In this document: positions 46,422-58,500 of the stretch, piece by piece
Position numbering within the stretch: the first letter of the stretch is position 1
Layout of the letters: each line of letters begins with the position of its first letter
Position numbers and translations under genes: made by a program
DNA from: Hericium rajendrae
Taxonomy: Eukaryota; Basidiomycota; Agaricomycetes; Russulales; Hericiaceae
Assembly: GCA_033439255.1 (NCBI GenBank)
Contig: CM065881.1
Coordinates: 3,286,001 to 3,350,000 of the forward strand
Direction: 5' to 3'
Length of the DNA stretch: 64,000 nt
Notes under the pieces: model-generated
What the model was told of the DNA's origin: nothing
What the model saw: the letters and a program-made list of their open reading frames with translations, nothing else
Databases searched by the model: none

Positions 46422-47068
46422 AGTAGATGAGCAGAAACCACGAACCGAAGAAAGACGGATAGAGATGTACAGAGCAAACGTCAGCTACCTTTACATCGGC
46501 CTTAGTGTGATTCGATCTGTCCTTCATGGGCTGTTCTTCCATTCCTTGACGAAAAGAGGAAAAAGAACACCTGCCCGGTGCTGCAGATATTCTCACTTCC
46601 GATGATGCATGGTCGTTCGGACAGGACGTATACCTCATTATTGCCTCCCACAAGCCTGGACATGAGCTGCAGAAAGGGAAGCATACAAAGCGCGAGTGAA
46701 TCAACAGGCATAATAGGGGGCCAGACACTGTGATTTCACACACCTGGCTTCAAAAACTCATAAGCGTCTGCATCCATCCAGCAGTGAGATACACACACGC
46801 GTCGAAGTAGTTAGTCCATGATAATCAGGAGAAAAAGAAATTTGGGGACCACGTTTAGTTGTCTGCCTGCTCAATGACATCAATTCTGCGATCGGAACAC
46901 GACCTTTACGTGCATATCGCGAGAGGCCCGAGGACCACCGCCCGACTTGCGCCTGCTCGAGTGGCACCTATCTAGATTCCGGTTTCTCGTGACCAAAGTT
47001 GAAGAAATGCAGGAAGATACAGGTTTTCGGCTATGCTGAAAGGCTAAGGAAGTTACAACACCTCGCCC
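46422..47068. other. Intergenic, no gene seen
   Basis: Upstream flank of the array pseudogene and 3' flank of SDH4. No motif-bearing open frame. Confidence 0.5.
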
Positions 47069-47775
47069 TCATGCAGTCCAGACACCTCTGATGAGCTCTG
47101 TAAGACCTGCAAGCAGAAGAAACAGCGTTAATTGACCGGCCCAAATAGCACGTGATAATAGACATACCGATGTCATTAGTGTTGAACTGGTAAATGCCGA
47201 TGAGGACGCCAACGGTGGCCGTCCTCAGGCCCCATTTCGCAACCTTGCCAAGGACAGGGAACTTGCGCTCGTGGAGGTAGTCGACGAGGATGGAGTCGAA
47301 CTGAGAGGGGTGAGCACGCGACTAAGGAGAGCAGAGCTGCGACGTACGCCGATGTGACTGTGCATGACCAGGCTCACTCCCAAGATTCCATCAAGGAGAG
47401 GCGCAGAAGTGCCGCTCGTAACGAACGCGGCGGCGGTGAGAGGGACGAGACCCGCCGACAGCAGGCGTTCGAAAGCCCAGTGGTAGGAACCATGGGTCTT
47501 AGATGGCGGCGGGAATGTTGTGGGGTCGTTGACGCTGCCCGGGTAGATAGCTAGCAGAATCGATGAGAACGTTTCCGATGACTACCTGAAAGTAACTCAC
47601 GACCGCCGGGGACATACGCAAACTTAGTGTTCGACCGCGCTGTTAAACCAGCGTGAATACCGACTATCAAACTCACTGATATGCAAGGCATACCGAACGG
47701 AACTAACGAGCGACGCGCAACATTAGCAGAGATGTGTTTTCCAACGGTCGAGCGCACGATGGAGGTAGAGGCCAT
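47069..47775 (-). CDS. SDH4: Succinate dehydrogenase membrane anchor subunit (CybS)
   Basis: Five exons on -: 47775-47694, 47639-47601, 47550-47348, 47300-47168, 47106-47069, giving 164 aa. The N-terminus (MASTSIVRSTVGKHISANVA) looks like a mitochondrial targeting peptide. The mature part has GSVNDPTTFPPPSKTHGSYHW, then WAFERLLSAGLVPLTAAAF, SLVMHSHIGFDSILVDYL (heme-ligand His and the Asp-Tyr quinone-site motif) and GLRTATVGVLIGIYQFNTND. It anchors complex II in the inner mitochondrial membrane and helps form the heme b and ubiquinone sites. The short second exon (39 nt) and last exon (38 nt) are supported by phase and by the conserved end GLTELIRGVW. Confidence 0.93.
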
Positions 47776-48368
47776 TGTCGTCGTCGTCGTCGTGGACAAT
47801 AATGAGGGTGAGAGACGGAGGAAAGGAGAGGGCGAATCCGGGCCTTCCTCCTCCCATTCTGAATCGGGCGTTTCCGTGATCACGTCAAAGCATTCAGTCA
47901 GCGTAACAGCAAACACGCCGCACCCAATTGGCCAGGTCCCTGTCATCTCGACACCAATGATACTCCAGTAATTCTTGCAGCTGGAAGGAAAGAATGGATG
48001 GATTTCGATTTGCGAAGACTTTAGAGTAAGTGACAGTTGTTGGAGAAACAAACCACCGGCGACGGCCAGCTCATACTTATGCTCTCATCCTTTACTTTGC
48101 TCACCGTCGCAGGGAATACACTGGTAGCGCAACTCGGGCTTATAGCTCTTGCTAACACAGAAATAGCGTATTTGTGCCTTCCGCAACTTTAGCAGTTATA
48201 TTTGCACATTCATCGCCAGTTTTTACGTTCAGTAATCAAGGAAATAAGGAGCTGACGTTGTATTCATATCTTTTCCGACCACAGATCTAATGGACTGTCT
48301 CTATCATCGTGAGACCATGACTTCGACTACCTGACAGCCTGGATATGGACGTTGGATGTCGAGCAGCT
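47776..48368. other. Intergenic, no gene seen
   Basis: SDH4 promoter side and the 3' flank of the gene at 48369. A short pyrimidine-rich stretch precedes the SDH4 start. No convincing open frame. Confidence 0.5.
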
Positions 48369-49947
48369 CTAGCTGCTAGTTGGCGGTGGCGACTCGGGCG
48401 GCGGACTGAGAGGTCCACCGAAAAGATCGTCCTCAACCGTTTCCTCATCACGTTTCTCGGCCTTGTCATTTGTGCCAGCGTCAACTTGGTCGACATTGTC
48501 ATTATTGTCGTTGTCGTTGTAATCGCCATCGCCATTCTCACTGTCATGGTCATAGTCACCGTAGAGGCCGTCGCCATCGTTGTCCTTGTTATCATCATCC
48601 TCGACTTCGTTGTTATCTTGAAGAGCCGAACCAACAGAGCTGGCTCGAGATTGAGACCGAGTCATAATTGCGCTCTGGTATGTCGGATTGGTTATCGGCG
48701 CGGCCCTGTCGCCTATAGCTGTCCGAGTTCTTCCCCGTGCCGAGGCCCCGAATGGATCGACATCTTCATCGTCTGATGCGTCGTCCTCCTGATCTCCACC
48801 TAGGATGCGTGCTCGAGCTGCCTCGATTGCTTGTCTCCCGTCTTCCTGCGAGGTGCATTAGTGATAAGGAATTGTGACTAGCATATATATTGAGGCCTAC
48901 CAATGATTGCGGACTTGCATCATGGTCGCCAGGCGGCAGGTCAAACCAGGACGGTTGGCACGCATAATCGGAGTCCTGCCGTACTATCTTTAGAGCTTTT
49001 CGGAACTGTGGAGTGTAGTACGGCCCAGATGGGCGGACAAAAGATGGTTCCGCTATGATTTCGTTGTAATAGACGGGTTCGGGCATGCCTACGATGTTGA
49101 GCAGATCCACCCAGCTCTGCTGGAACTTTGCCTCACGCCGGCGTGTTTTTCCTGATGAGATTGGTGCATCGTCTCCAGCCATTCGTCGCTTCTTACTAGG
49201 AGGTTCTTCCTGGCCTGGTTGATTGGAGGACTGATCTGCTGCCGAGGCCGTGGTCGCAGAAGTAGTACTTGCAGTAGGAGCGATGCGAGATGGCAGCGCA
49301 CGTCTGGCCATGGCCTTCGGGCGCCGATACCGAAACAGTGAGAAATAAGGTCCGATGACGAGAAATGCATAGGCAATGGATCCATCGAATTGCTGAAAGC
49401 CAAAATATGCTTGCTGATTTAGTTGCTTCATGTGTAAACCCATTTCGCGATTTGTGACTTGTCTGGCATCGGTGGACCACCAACTTCGAGAACCAGGTAG
49501 GAAGCGTTTTGCCTCAGTCCAGAACTCGAGCACAGCTGTCTTGTATCCTAGGTCGCTTGATAGACAGGTCTGGTGAAAAGTGAACAAGTTTCCAAAGTCT
49601 GGCATTCGTCGTCGACGCTTCATGCCGTAAAAAATCTCCAGAACAGTTTGTGGATGGACGCCAGACGTTCCCAATCCCCTGTTGTCGGTTAATGCTATGC
49701 CGGCCATAGTGAAGATCCAAGACAACCAAGCGTAAAGCGGTATTTCCGAAATTCGATTTGCAGACGCATTTAACAGCAGGTTTTCACAATGCTGCACAGC
49801 ATCCCTTTCATTGATGATGAGGCACTTCGGAAAATGAGATGAGTATGGCATAGTGCATGACAACCTGGGACTCACATTGGGACTGTCATGGACGGCACGA
49901 ATTGAAGCATCCAAGCCTGGTACGAGAGACGATTCACGAGAAGACAT
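48369..49947 (-). CDS. Uncharacterised protein with acidic Asp/Asn tail
   Basis: Two exons on -: 49947-48901 and 48845-48369 (55 bp intron), giving 507 aa. I do not recognise the family. The N-terminal ~230 residues are globular-looking and hydrophobic in places (ISEIPLYAWLSWIFTMAGIA, QQFDGSIAYAFLVIGPYFSLF). A Ser/Thr/Ala linker follows, then a basic nuclear-localisation-like PPSKKRRMAG. After a conserved-looking block (WVDLLNIVGMPEPVYYN) the last ~150 residues are very acidic (runs of D and N such as DDNKDNDGDG) and end PPPESPPPTSS. A second possible intron lies near 49880-49830 (GTGAGT...CGAAG), which would remove 18 residues. Could be a nuclear or chromatin protein, on composition only. 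Confidence 0.65.
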
Positions 49948-50248
49948 TCTGAATATGATGATGACACTCTCAGACTTAAAGCATGCCTTTTATATGTCCA
50001 AAATTGACAGCGTGTGAGCGCTTGAGATACTGCTTCGTTCAGAACAGCGTCAGCTACCATTCTCTGTGAAAGCGGCGTTGTCCCAAGTTCAACAAACGTA
50101 AATCTATTGTCCATGTTGCTGCATCCTTAGGACAATGGGCTAATCATATATCACGCCACGCAGGAACTGTATACGGGACCTAACTTGGGACAAGGGACAA
50201 GCCCCAATAGGTATCCGAATGGCACAGGCTCCCATTACACTAGGCAGT

Positions 50249-50298
50249 ATGTCAGCGTGGCGTAGCAGCCATTATTCGATTCTGAGAAGAACGATCAG
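50249..50298 (+). repeat. Short imperfect direct repeat, first copy
   Basis: Starts ATGTCAGCGTGGCG and continues through CAGCCATTATTCGAT to AGAAGAACGATCAG. The partner at 50369-50418 is spaced by 120 bp. Confidence 0.6.
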
Positions 50299-50368
50299 TA
50301 CTAACTTCTGACAAGAGCCACAATACGGGCTACCCGAACAACGCCACCGTTGATGTACAGCAGATGGC

Positions 50369-50418
50369 ATGTCAACGCGTGGCAACGGCCATTGTTCAAT
50401 CCTAAGAAGAATGATCAA
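50369..50418 (+). repeat. Short imperfect direct repeat, second copy
   Basis: Starts ATGTCAACGCGTGG and continues through CGGCCATTGTTCAAT to AGAAGAATGATCAA; partner of 50249-50298. Confidence 0.6.
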
Positions 50419-50905
50419 ACACGATCCGAAAGCTATTTCCACGACGGACGATAAAAAAGTTGGTGCAGCAAATAGCCCGCGGCAAGGCCCATGGGATGAA
50501 CTAGGGATGAAAGCTTAGGGATGAGGTCGCATGTACTTAGTAGATACTGGCCAGACTCAACCTTCGTGCCTCAGGATCGTCGACCCCACCGAGATCTTCT
50601 GCGACCCATAGATCTGTGGCAACTTGAACGCCCTTCTTCGATCGCAGAGAAGTCGTGGACAATAGGCAAACAAGAGGAAACCGAGATTCATTATGAAATA
50701 CTAGAACAATAAGAAGTACGTGTACGCGTACGCCTACGTCACAATAACAAGGCAGTTCGTGGCGTTATGAATTCCTTATTATCTTTTGTCCGAATAAGCG
50801 CCCATACTGGAACGGAATTTAAGAAGCTGAACTGGACATCCATTTTGATAATTAGATCAACATCCTTCCGATTAAACCCTCGAGCAACTAACTCTCAACT
50901 GATAC

Positions 50906-51675
50906 ATGACTTCGTCTACTTCCACCAAGTGTCGCGTCGGCGACATGGCGACCAGACCAACGATGGTCTCCGAGGACGTCATTGAAGCAGAGGGCGATTC
51001 ACGGATACCGTTGCCCGAGCCGACAAGATCGACTAACAAGGCAGGAACTGCCCGGGAAGACAACATCAAGTACGAACGAGACGCGGAAGGCAATCGCATC
51101 CCTGACGTCGACACCGGCTATAAACTTACTCCAGAAAGCGTCGACTTCATACGAAAGGTCTGTCTTCGATGTCTACCTCAGATGAATGATGGTATTGAGA
51201 TTCATATGACATCTAGGAAAATGAACAAATGATGGGAAAAAACCACCCCATGAAGGTCTTGCCGAAGGCCCTTCGGGGAGATAAACTTAATCGTAAGCAA
51301 ATACGTGAAAAGTTGCTCCCGAAACTTCAGTTCGGCCTGGGGGTGAAGAACAGTCATCTCATTGCTTATGCTGAAAAGAAGGCGTTGATGACGCAGGACG
51401 ACTTTTTGAAAAACACGAGAATTTCCCTCGATCCAGTGAAGACCATTGTCAAGGCTTTGGGCAACGCGTGCGGAGTAACGCTAGAGCTCCACGAACCTTA
51501 CGACATCGACCACATGTATGTCATCAGCCTCTACAACAGCTACACTCCGCACAAAAGTAGACCGAAGAACGTGGAAAGGATTATCAAAGCTATTCAAACT
51601 GAATTGAAGATCGAATACGAACCAATGTGGTATTTCGAGCGCAACGATCCTCTGGAAGACTATCCCGACCTTTAA
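50906..51675 (+). CDS. Uncharacterised protein, tandem family Y, member 1
   Basis: Two exons: 50906-51157 and 51217-51675 (59 bp intron, GTCTGT...TCTAG), giving 236 aa. Family unknown. Exon 1 encodes a polar N-terminus and a block YERDAEGNRIPDVDTGYKL. Exon 2 encodes a mixed helical region (LPKALRGDKLNRKQIREKLL, DPVKTIVKALGNACGVTLEL) and a conserved end: ISLYNSYTPHKSRPK, ERIIKAIQTELKI, WYFERNDPLEDY. No signal peptide or membrane segment. The conserved intron and blocks in two decayed neighbours support a real gene. Its role is unknown. Confidence 0.75.
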
Positions 51676-52104
51676 GGATAAGGTGCGATTGATGTTAACT
51701 GATTGTTGAAGCAAAAATGCTGATCGATCTACAGCTATGTACGTGCGTGTTCTCGTGCAAATCGTACAAGATGTGGAAGGGTTGACACGGTCGAAATGCG
51801 ATTTCTTTGAGCGAGGCTATCATACCTGGGGGGTTTCTGTCGTCAGTGCTGTGAGCTACTATTACCGGACGAAATACGCATACTATACCTCTCCCCCTTC
51901 ATAAACAGCCTGATGTTGTGGTTGCCTTCTACTTCTTGGTCCCTTGGGTTAACAACTAGTTCTGTAGGACCATAAGTTTGTAGTAAGTGGCAGCGCGATC
52001 TATTTTCATCTGTGTCGGCCATGCCTTCCAGTGACGGCGTAGCGCCTGGACTAACCCGCCAGTCTAGAGTACAGTCCGGGATTGGGAATCTCCGTTCAGC
52101 TAGC

Positions 52105-52700
52105 ATCAAATACGAGCTGACGGCGACTGGATCCCCGACGTCAACAGCGAATGGAGATACACCGCAGAAACGAAGCAATTCCTAGAAAGGTCTGCCCACA
52201 AAGTCCGCTTTGGTGCTGAGATCCCCGTGACGTCCAGGAAATGATGCGAAACAGAGGACTCGAAATCATCACAAAAAACTGCTGCACGACCTTCGAGGGT
52301 ATCGCATCGATCTTGGGCAGCATCGCCGCAGGACACATCATAGGTTTCAGTTCAGCCTGAGCACGAACAACGAGTATTTCATCGGCTATGGGGGAAGAAT
52401 GGACCTGACGATGCAGAGGCAGTTGCTGCAAAAAGGCGGTATCGCCCTCTGCATAGTGAGAACGATTGTCGATGATTTAGGCAAGGAATGTGGGGCAAAG
52501 CTGCAGATCCGCGAGCCCGATGATGTCGAAAACATGTGGGTCGTCCGCTTTGAGAACATGCACGCTCCGCCACGTATCAGGCCGAAGGGCGAGGAAAAGG
52601 AAGAGATAATCAAGACAATCCAGGAGAGCTGCATGTCGACATGAACGCTTGTGGTATTTGGACTGCAAAGACCCACCAGAGGACTATTTCGACATTGACG
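52105..52700 (+). pseudogene. Tandem family Y, member 2, decayed
   Basis: Exon 1 remnant (DGDWIPDVNSEWRYTAETKQFLER) is followed by the same GTCTGC...CCAG intron position as member 1. The exon 2 remnant is open at 52399-52644 (TIVDDLGKECGAKLQI, NMHAPPRIRPKGEEKEEIIK), but frame changes lie before it and near its end (ERLWYLDCKDPPEDYFD reads in another frame). No start is preserved. Confidence 0.75.
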
Positions 52701-53034
52701 AGTGCGTTTGAAATTAGCTTGTCGTAGAAGCCATGACGCTACCCAATCTATAGCTACGTGCCGGGATGAAGCATCGGTCTCGGACGGCATACGGCTGGAA
52801 GACCATTCATCGGCGAGTTATCTGGACGAGGCTGGTGTACCTAAATTTTCTTCATCAATACAGTCATTTCAGTTTACCAAATGAAACAAGCAAACCGCAG
52901 CGTGGCAGGGATCCGTCATGAGCCGTGAGCCCCGCCAGCAGGCGCTCCTGCTCAGACATTGACGTAAATAAGGACCCGCAGTACACCGACCTTCACCAGC
53001 CCACAAGTACAATCGACAAGCCCTGAACTTCTCC

Positions 53035-53720
53035 ATGTCCACGTCAGCGGCTATCACAAGTCCTGCAGAGCTATCGATCCGGGAGCTTTCATTCGATATA
53101 GATTATGAGTTTGACGTGACGAGAACGGGCAAAAGATCCTTGACATTGAAATCGGGTGGAGATTGAAGGAACGTGCCATGGTAGCTCATCGCAAGGTCTG
53201 TCAAAACATAGTTTTCGTCTTGTTATAATAAGATATTGACGTCTAGATTTTCATTCAGCACATAGAAGCGAAGATGAGCAACCTCAGCCAATGAACAAAC
53301 TCTGGGAAGATCTTTGGGCATATAAGAAAGCGAATAAAGGCCTGCGGATCCCACCTATGCTATACGGTTTGGCTGTGAACAATCGCCACCTCCTCGAAGA
53401 CAGTCAGAAGAATGCCCTACCTTTGAGTGACGCATTGAAGCACAGATTTGATATGCGGCACGAAGACGCGCGAGAGGAGATCATCAAACACGCACGCAAA
53501 GCCGTTGGAAGGAAGTTGACTATCCATGAGCCTTGTTCTGTTGACTACGCATGGCTCATTGTGTTCTGGGACAATAGGGTCCCTCCGCGCCACAGGCTGA
53601 AAGGCGAGAAGAAGAGGAACTTCATCGAGAAGGTACAGGCCGAATTTGGTATCCAACACGCGCCGAGATGATATTACGATCTAGACGACCAGCCGTTCCT
53701 CTTGCCAGCGTATGTCCAAA
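53035..53720 (+). pseudogene. Tandem family Y, member 3, probably broken
   Basis: A start MSTSAAITSPAELS at 53035 leads to IDYEFDV; the rest of exon 1 (DENGQKILDIEIGWRL...AHRK) is one base out of frame. The GTCTGT donor follows at about 53197. Exon 2 is open from 53291 to 53671 (MNKLWEDLWAYKKAN... HEPCSVDYAWLIVFWDNRVPPRHRLKG). A TGA sits where members 1 and 2 have the conserved Trp, cutting the last ~15 residues (YYDLDDQP). It might still make a shortened protein from 53291. Confidence 0.65.
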
Positions 53721-54365
53721 CACCATCTCTATGGCGATCAAAATACTGAGCGTTGTCGCAGATCCTAGATGGATGGATCATTTCCCTCATGATGGGCGAG
53801 ATTATGTTGAGGCGCTGAGAAGGTCTGAGGGGGAGATGTTATCGTTTCTGCTGTGAGGTAGCGTCGAGTCGATGAGTCAACACAACGTGGACCGCTTGAG
53901 AACCAAAGTGATCGAAATCTAGTGGGAAACATAACGCACTGATTCCGGATGGGAGGGTTGTTTGACCGTGGGGCTAACTTAGATGACCGACAATACTAGG
54001 ATTGAAGTTCAAAGAGGATCGATGGTGAGGTGGCCGGTTGTATTACGTTACAGTCCCGGCAAAGCGGCTCCGATCTCACATGCTAGATCTTGCGAGCCTC
54101 GTGCCTTCGACCGCGACTGTATCTCCTGTAAGCACCTACGACAGGTCCTGACAGTCTTCAGTATCAATAGGGTACTGGAACGCTCTTTCCTTAGGCTTTC
54201 GACCAACCTGACAGAAGGTACATGACGTGAAGATCACTAAGCTCTGGTCGTCATCTGCGTTTCCATTTCTTAACATCCTCATCTTGAGGCATCTCCCTTG
54301 AATCCATCTATCCACCAAGGGAGGAAACGCGCGCTTGTCCTTGAAAGGGATCTTCAACATAACTG
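53721..54365. other. Intergenic, no gene seen
   Basis: 3' flank of family Y and promoter side of the RTP1 gene; no motif-bearing open frame. Confidence 0.5.
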
Positions 54366-57300
54366 ATGTCTCGGTCACAAGAACTAGCAAATTACCTGGA
54401 CGCAGGAGCTCTGCTCATCCATACCGAAGACGCGTCGAAACCGGCCGATCTCCGCTCAGTCCTCTCATCCAGGCTATTCCAATACCGCTCCCGGGTAGGA
54501 CTTCCTGCTAAAGACTACACCACAAGTTCTCTCGATGAATTCCAGCAAGAGACGGCCCTTGAAGCGCTTGGAGTCATCGAACACGTACAGCAGATCCTCG
54601 ACGAAGATGCCAGGCTCAACCCTCCTCTTCGACCGCCGACTGAGGAAGAAACGGCCTCGCGCAGGCTCCAGGAGGACACACCAGGAGAGATGCCTAACAT
54701 CGGCACACGCGATCTGATGCAGCTCCGGACGCTCCTTTCCATCGTCTTCAAGTGGGGCACCGAGCCTCTGGCTCGTATCCAGCCTGCGTGGCCGGGCAAG
54801 CAAACTTCCTCGGTATACCGAGGGCCGAAGCTGATTGACCTCACCAATACACCTGAGGACTATGCGGTTCTTGTTGCGCTTACGAAACGGCTTTTCTCCC
54901 TGGTTTTTCCGCGAGGGGTGCAGGGCACAGCTCCGCAGACGTTTATCACCAAGACCGTGTTGACGCGATATGTGACCGAGTTGCTCAAGCCTGGGATCAC
55001 GCTGGGATGGGTACCGAAGAACCTGTCATCTGAAGCAATGCCTGTGATAGACGAGCTCAGACCTCTTGCTATGCGCCTTCTCTCTATGTGCGTCGCAAGT
55101 CCACCTTGACTCCTTATAATTTTACTCAATAACATGTCTTTCAGCCTTCCTGCATCGCAGACAATAGCTTCCTTAGGAGCGATATTATCCAACCCCTCAG
55201 CAATCGCTCCACACGTCCAAAAGACTTGTGGATCCCTCCTCAGCCGCCAGCTGCTCCGCCCAGACGGCGTCCGCGGGCTCTTCGCAGCCGTCTTCGGCGA
55301 AGGCGAGCAAGTGCAAGAAGACGCACCACTGGAGAAGCTCGAGCATGTCGCTCGCATCCTGACTGCAGTCCCCGCCACCATAAAACCAGAGGTACGCTCC
55401 ACATTCCCTTCTCTTGGCTGTCACTGAACGACCTATCAGGAGTACTACACCACCGTCGTCCCCCGCATCCTCGACCTCATATCCTCCGAAGAAAACGTCC
55501 CGCCCGCCTACCGCCGCGCCGCCGCCTTCTCCCTCGCGCGCATGCTCGACACCACCGACCCCGCGCGCCGCGCCACCGTCGCACATACCGTCCTCCCGCT
55601 CCTCCACACGCCCCTCCTCTCGCTGACGCCCACCGAGCCCCCGCCCGCCATCACGCCCTCCTTGACTCCCGCCGCCGTTCTCCGGACGCTGCAGACCTTC
55701 CTCACGAACACGGATCCGTCGCCGACGCTCCTCTCGCAGCTGCTCTCGCCCGTGATCCCCGCGCTGTACGCGATCTACGAGGCGCTCGCGCGCGTGAAAA
55801 CGGCGGACCCGACGATGAGGGAGGCGGCGCGCGGGCTGCTGATGACGTGGGGGCGCATCGTCGGCGCCGAGGAGGGCGTCGCCGTTTTATGGGCCTGCGT
55901 CGAGAACCAGGGCGGGGAGTGGGCCATCGACGTCGCGGGGGAGCTGAGCCGCGTGGAGGGGTGAGCAGCGCTTCTGTCCTTTAGCGTTCTTGTAGCTGAC
56001 GTAGTATGCAGCGGAGCCCGCGAGTCCTCGCTTGCTCTTTTTACGCCTGAGGATCTGAGAAAGGCCGAAGAAGGCGGCGAGCTGGACATGGACGCCAACA
56101 TCCTCGGGCTGCGCCCCGATCCCGCGCAGTTCGTGCGCTACCTAAAGGCGCTGGACCGGACGGACATCGCGTCCGAGGTCTTCGTGCGCCTGCTCGAGGC
56201 CTATCGCGATCTGAAGGCGGAGCAGGACAGCGATCCGATGAAGTGAGTCACCCTTTTGTCGGCATGCATGCGTTGCTCATGGTGTGGGCAGGACGCTGCT
56301 GTATCTGCAGCTCGTTGTGCAGATGCAGGCGCAGATGTCTGTGGAGGGCGCGGCTGGGAATATACTGAGCAAGCCAGAGCATATTCTGTCGTTCGTGAAA
56401 CACGCGCTTGAAGACTCCATTACTACGGCTGTGCCCGAGGAGCGCAGGGAGGCTACCGCCTTGAAAAAAGGGCTGACGATAGGTGACTTGCGGATCGTCG
56501 AACAGGAGGAAGAGGAAATCATGGAGGAAGTTGGAGATAGCGACGACGAGAACCTGGGTGCGGAAGCCGTGCCGCCGGGGGAAGAGATGACATCGACAGC
56601 GCTGAACCTGCTCCTCTCCGTTCTCGAAGGTACGCGTCAATCAACCATAAACGAAATATACTAACTACTCTTCAATACCCAGCAAACCCCGACCTCTCAG
56701 TCCAAACAACACCAATCCTGACAGACATCTCCAAGCACGTCGAGCAACTGACGAAACACCCCTCCGACCTGCTCCGCCCGCTCGCGCGCGAAGCGCTCAT
56801 GGTCCTCACCGTCCGCTCCGCTTCCACCTCCACCGCCTCCCGCCCCGCCCGCGGCACACCAACCAGCACCGTCCAAGAGACCTACCAAAAAGCCCTCAAG
56901 CTCCTGCAAGACCCGATCCTCCCCGTGCGCGCGCACGGCCTGCTGCTGCTGCGGCAGCTCGTCACCTCCCCCGCGGACCCCGAGGCCGTGCGCCCGCTCG
57001 TGCCCGCGGTGCTCGACATCTTCCTGCAGGCCGCGCAGGACGACGACTCGTACGTGTTCCTGCAGGCCGTGCAGGGCCTCGCCGCGCTCGCGGACAGCGC
57101 GGGCGCGGAGGTGCTGCGCGCGCTCGTGCGCGTGTATGCGCAGGGCTTGGAGGGCGCGGGCGCGGTGACGCCACGGGACGTGGATTTGAGGGTGAGGGTT
57201 GGCGAGGCGCTGGCGCAGGTGATCAAGCGGTGTGGGGAGACGCTGCCGAAGTTTGGTGCGTGGTTTGTGGTTTGGGCGATGCGTATGCTGAACTAATGCA

Positions 57301-57887
57301 CAGCGGATATTTTGGTCCCCCCTCTGTTCAATATGGTACGGCAGTCGCATCTGCCGACTACGCTCCGCACGTCGGCGCTATCGCTCCTGGCACAATGTGC
57401 CGAGACGAGCGATATTGCGCTGCTGCCGTACGCAGCAGACCTATCCAACGCGATGCTCGATCTGCTGCAGATTGAAAGTGTACGTGAGAGCCCGACTGCA
57501 CCTAAGGTAGCGTCTGGTTCCACGCCGGCGTCGGAAACTACTCCAGCGGCAGACGCGCCAAAAGATGCTCCGGATCGTCCGGAGCCAAAACGAAAGCCAT
57601 CGCCGCCCCCGCCGCCAACGATGGACACTCATCCCGCCGCGGCGGACTCGAAGTTCCCGCCTCTCCGCCGCGCGGCGCTTCATTTCCTGGGGCTGCTCGT
57701 GCGCGCGTACACAACGCGAGTGTATACCGGTGAATCCATGGCCAGCATGAGGGAATTCCCGGTGGGGAGGGCGAAGACGATTCTGGGGTATGTGGCGGCG
57801 ACGGATGCGGATGCGGTGGTGAGGGTTATGGCGGGGGAGGTGCGCGAGGCGGTGGTGGAGATGGAGCAGGCTGCTGTCGGGCTGTAG
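54366..57887 (+). CDS. RTP1: RTP1/TANGO6-like HEAT-repeat protein (RNA Pol II assembly/import)
   Basis: Seven exons: 54366-55087, 55145-55391, 55440-55960, 56012-56242, 56292-56629, 56683-57255, 57304-57887, totalling 1072 codons (1071 aa) with consistent phase. It is a long alpha-helical solenoid. N-terminal and middle parts contain LTNTPEDYAVLVALTKRLFS, LKPGITLGWVPKN and HEAT-like pairs. The C-terminal third has ALNLLLSVLEANPDLSV, LARDALMVLTV-like, DPILPVRAHGLLLLRQLV, DDDSYVFLQAVQGLAALAD and ADILVPPLFNMVRQS, which match the two conserved RTP1 C-terminal domains. Yeast Rtp1 is needed for nuclear import and assembly of RNA polymerase II. A disordered Pro-rich insert lies near 57500-57640. It converges with PET117, with 170 bp between stop codons. 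Confidence 0.88.
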
Positions 57888-58057
57888 TTGGCACAAAGTA
57901 AAATGTAGGATGTATGCTTGCGTGAATGGTGCGTAGATGATATTCGGAGGGAACCAAGCAGAATATGGCAGCTTCACGTACTAGGGTTCCTTCAATCAAC
58001 AACAGGGTGTGCCAGTGACGTTAGTTATAAGATCTGGGAAAGTTGCATCTGGCAGCA

Positions 58058-58380
58058 TCATGATATTGAGGACTGGGCTGCTCCATTCGTCTCTTGTGAA
58101 GCATCACCAGCAGCGACGCTCTGCACCCGCTCGTACAGCTCCCGTTTCCTCTGCGACTCCTCAAAATCTGCCTGCCTCTGCTTCATCTTCTCCTTCCGGC
58201 GCTCGTCATCTCTCAGCACGCCCTTGTACATATTCTGCGGGCCACGAATTAGCGGTGCACAAGCGGGTATATGGTGATGCGTACCACGTGCTCTTGCTCT
58301 TGCTGGTAGTGCACGCCCCATACCGTTAGCGTTGTGAGGAAAAGAGATGCGAGGAGGGTCGCTTTGGCGGCGCGCGACAT
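58058..58380 (-). CDS. PET117: Cytochrome c oxidase assembly protein PET117
   Basis: Two exons on -: 58380-58288 and 58234-58058 (53 bp intron), giving 89 aa, the usual size of Pet117. Start MSRAAKATLLASLFLTTLTV is a hydrophobic mitochondrial anchor. WGVHYQQEQEHNMYKGVLRD and ERRKEKMKQRQADFEESQRK are the family's conserved core, followed by a short variable tail. The protein works in the mitochondrial matrix with Cox15 in heme a formation and complex IV assembly. Confidence 0.93.
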
Positions 58381-58500
58381 GCGAACTCGGACGCCGAACG
58401 TTAGCTGCGGGGCGTCGTCGGGAGTGTGTTAGAGGTGGTTGCTGCAATCGAGAGCCCACCTTCGTGATGCACCGGAGCTGAGAAAGCATCAACAGGGACA

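Larger units (their letters stand above)
49948..50905. other. Intergenic with an imperfect repeat
   Basis: No gene seen. A - strand open frame at 50114-49872 overlaps the start of the previous gene and has no motif. Contains the ~50 bp repeat pair listed separately. Confidence 0.5.

Noticed and set aside
55226-55984. A 252 aa Arg/Pro/His-rich + strand frame
   Set aside because: Shifted-frame shadow of RTP1 exons 2-3; crosses real splice sites and has biased composition.
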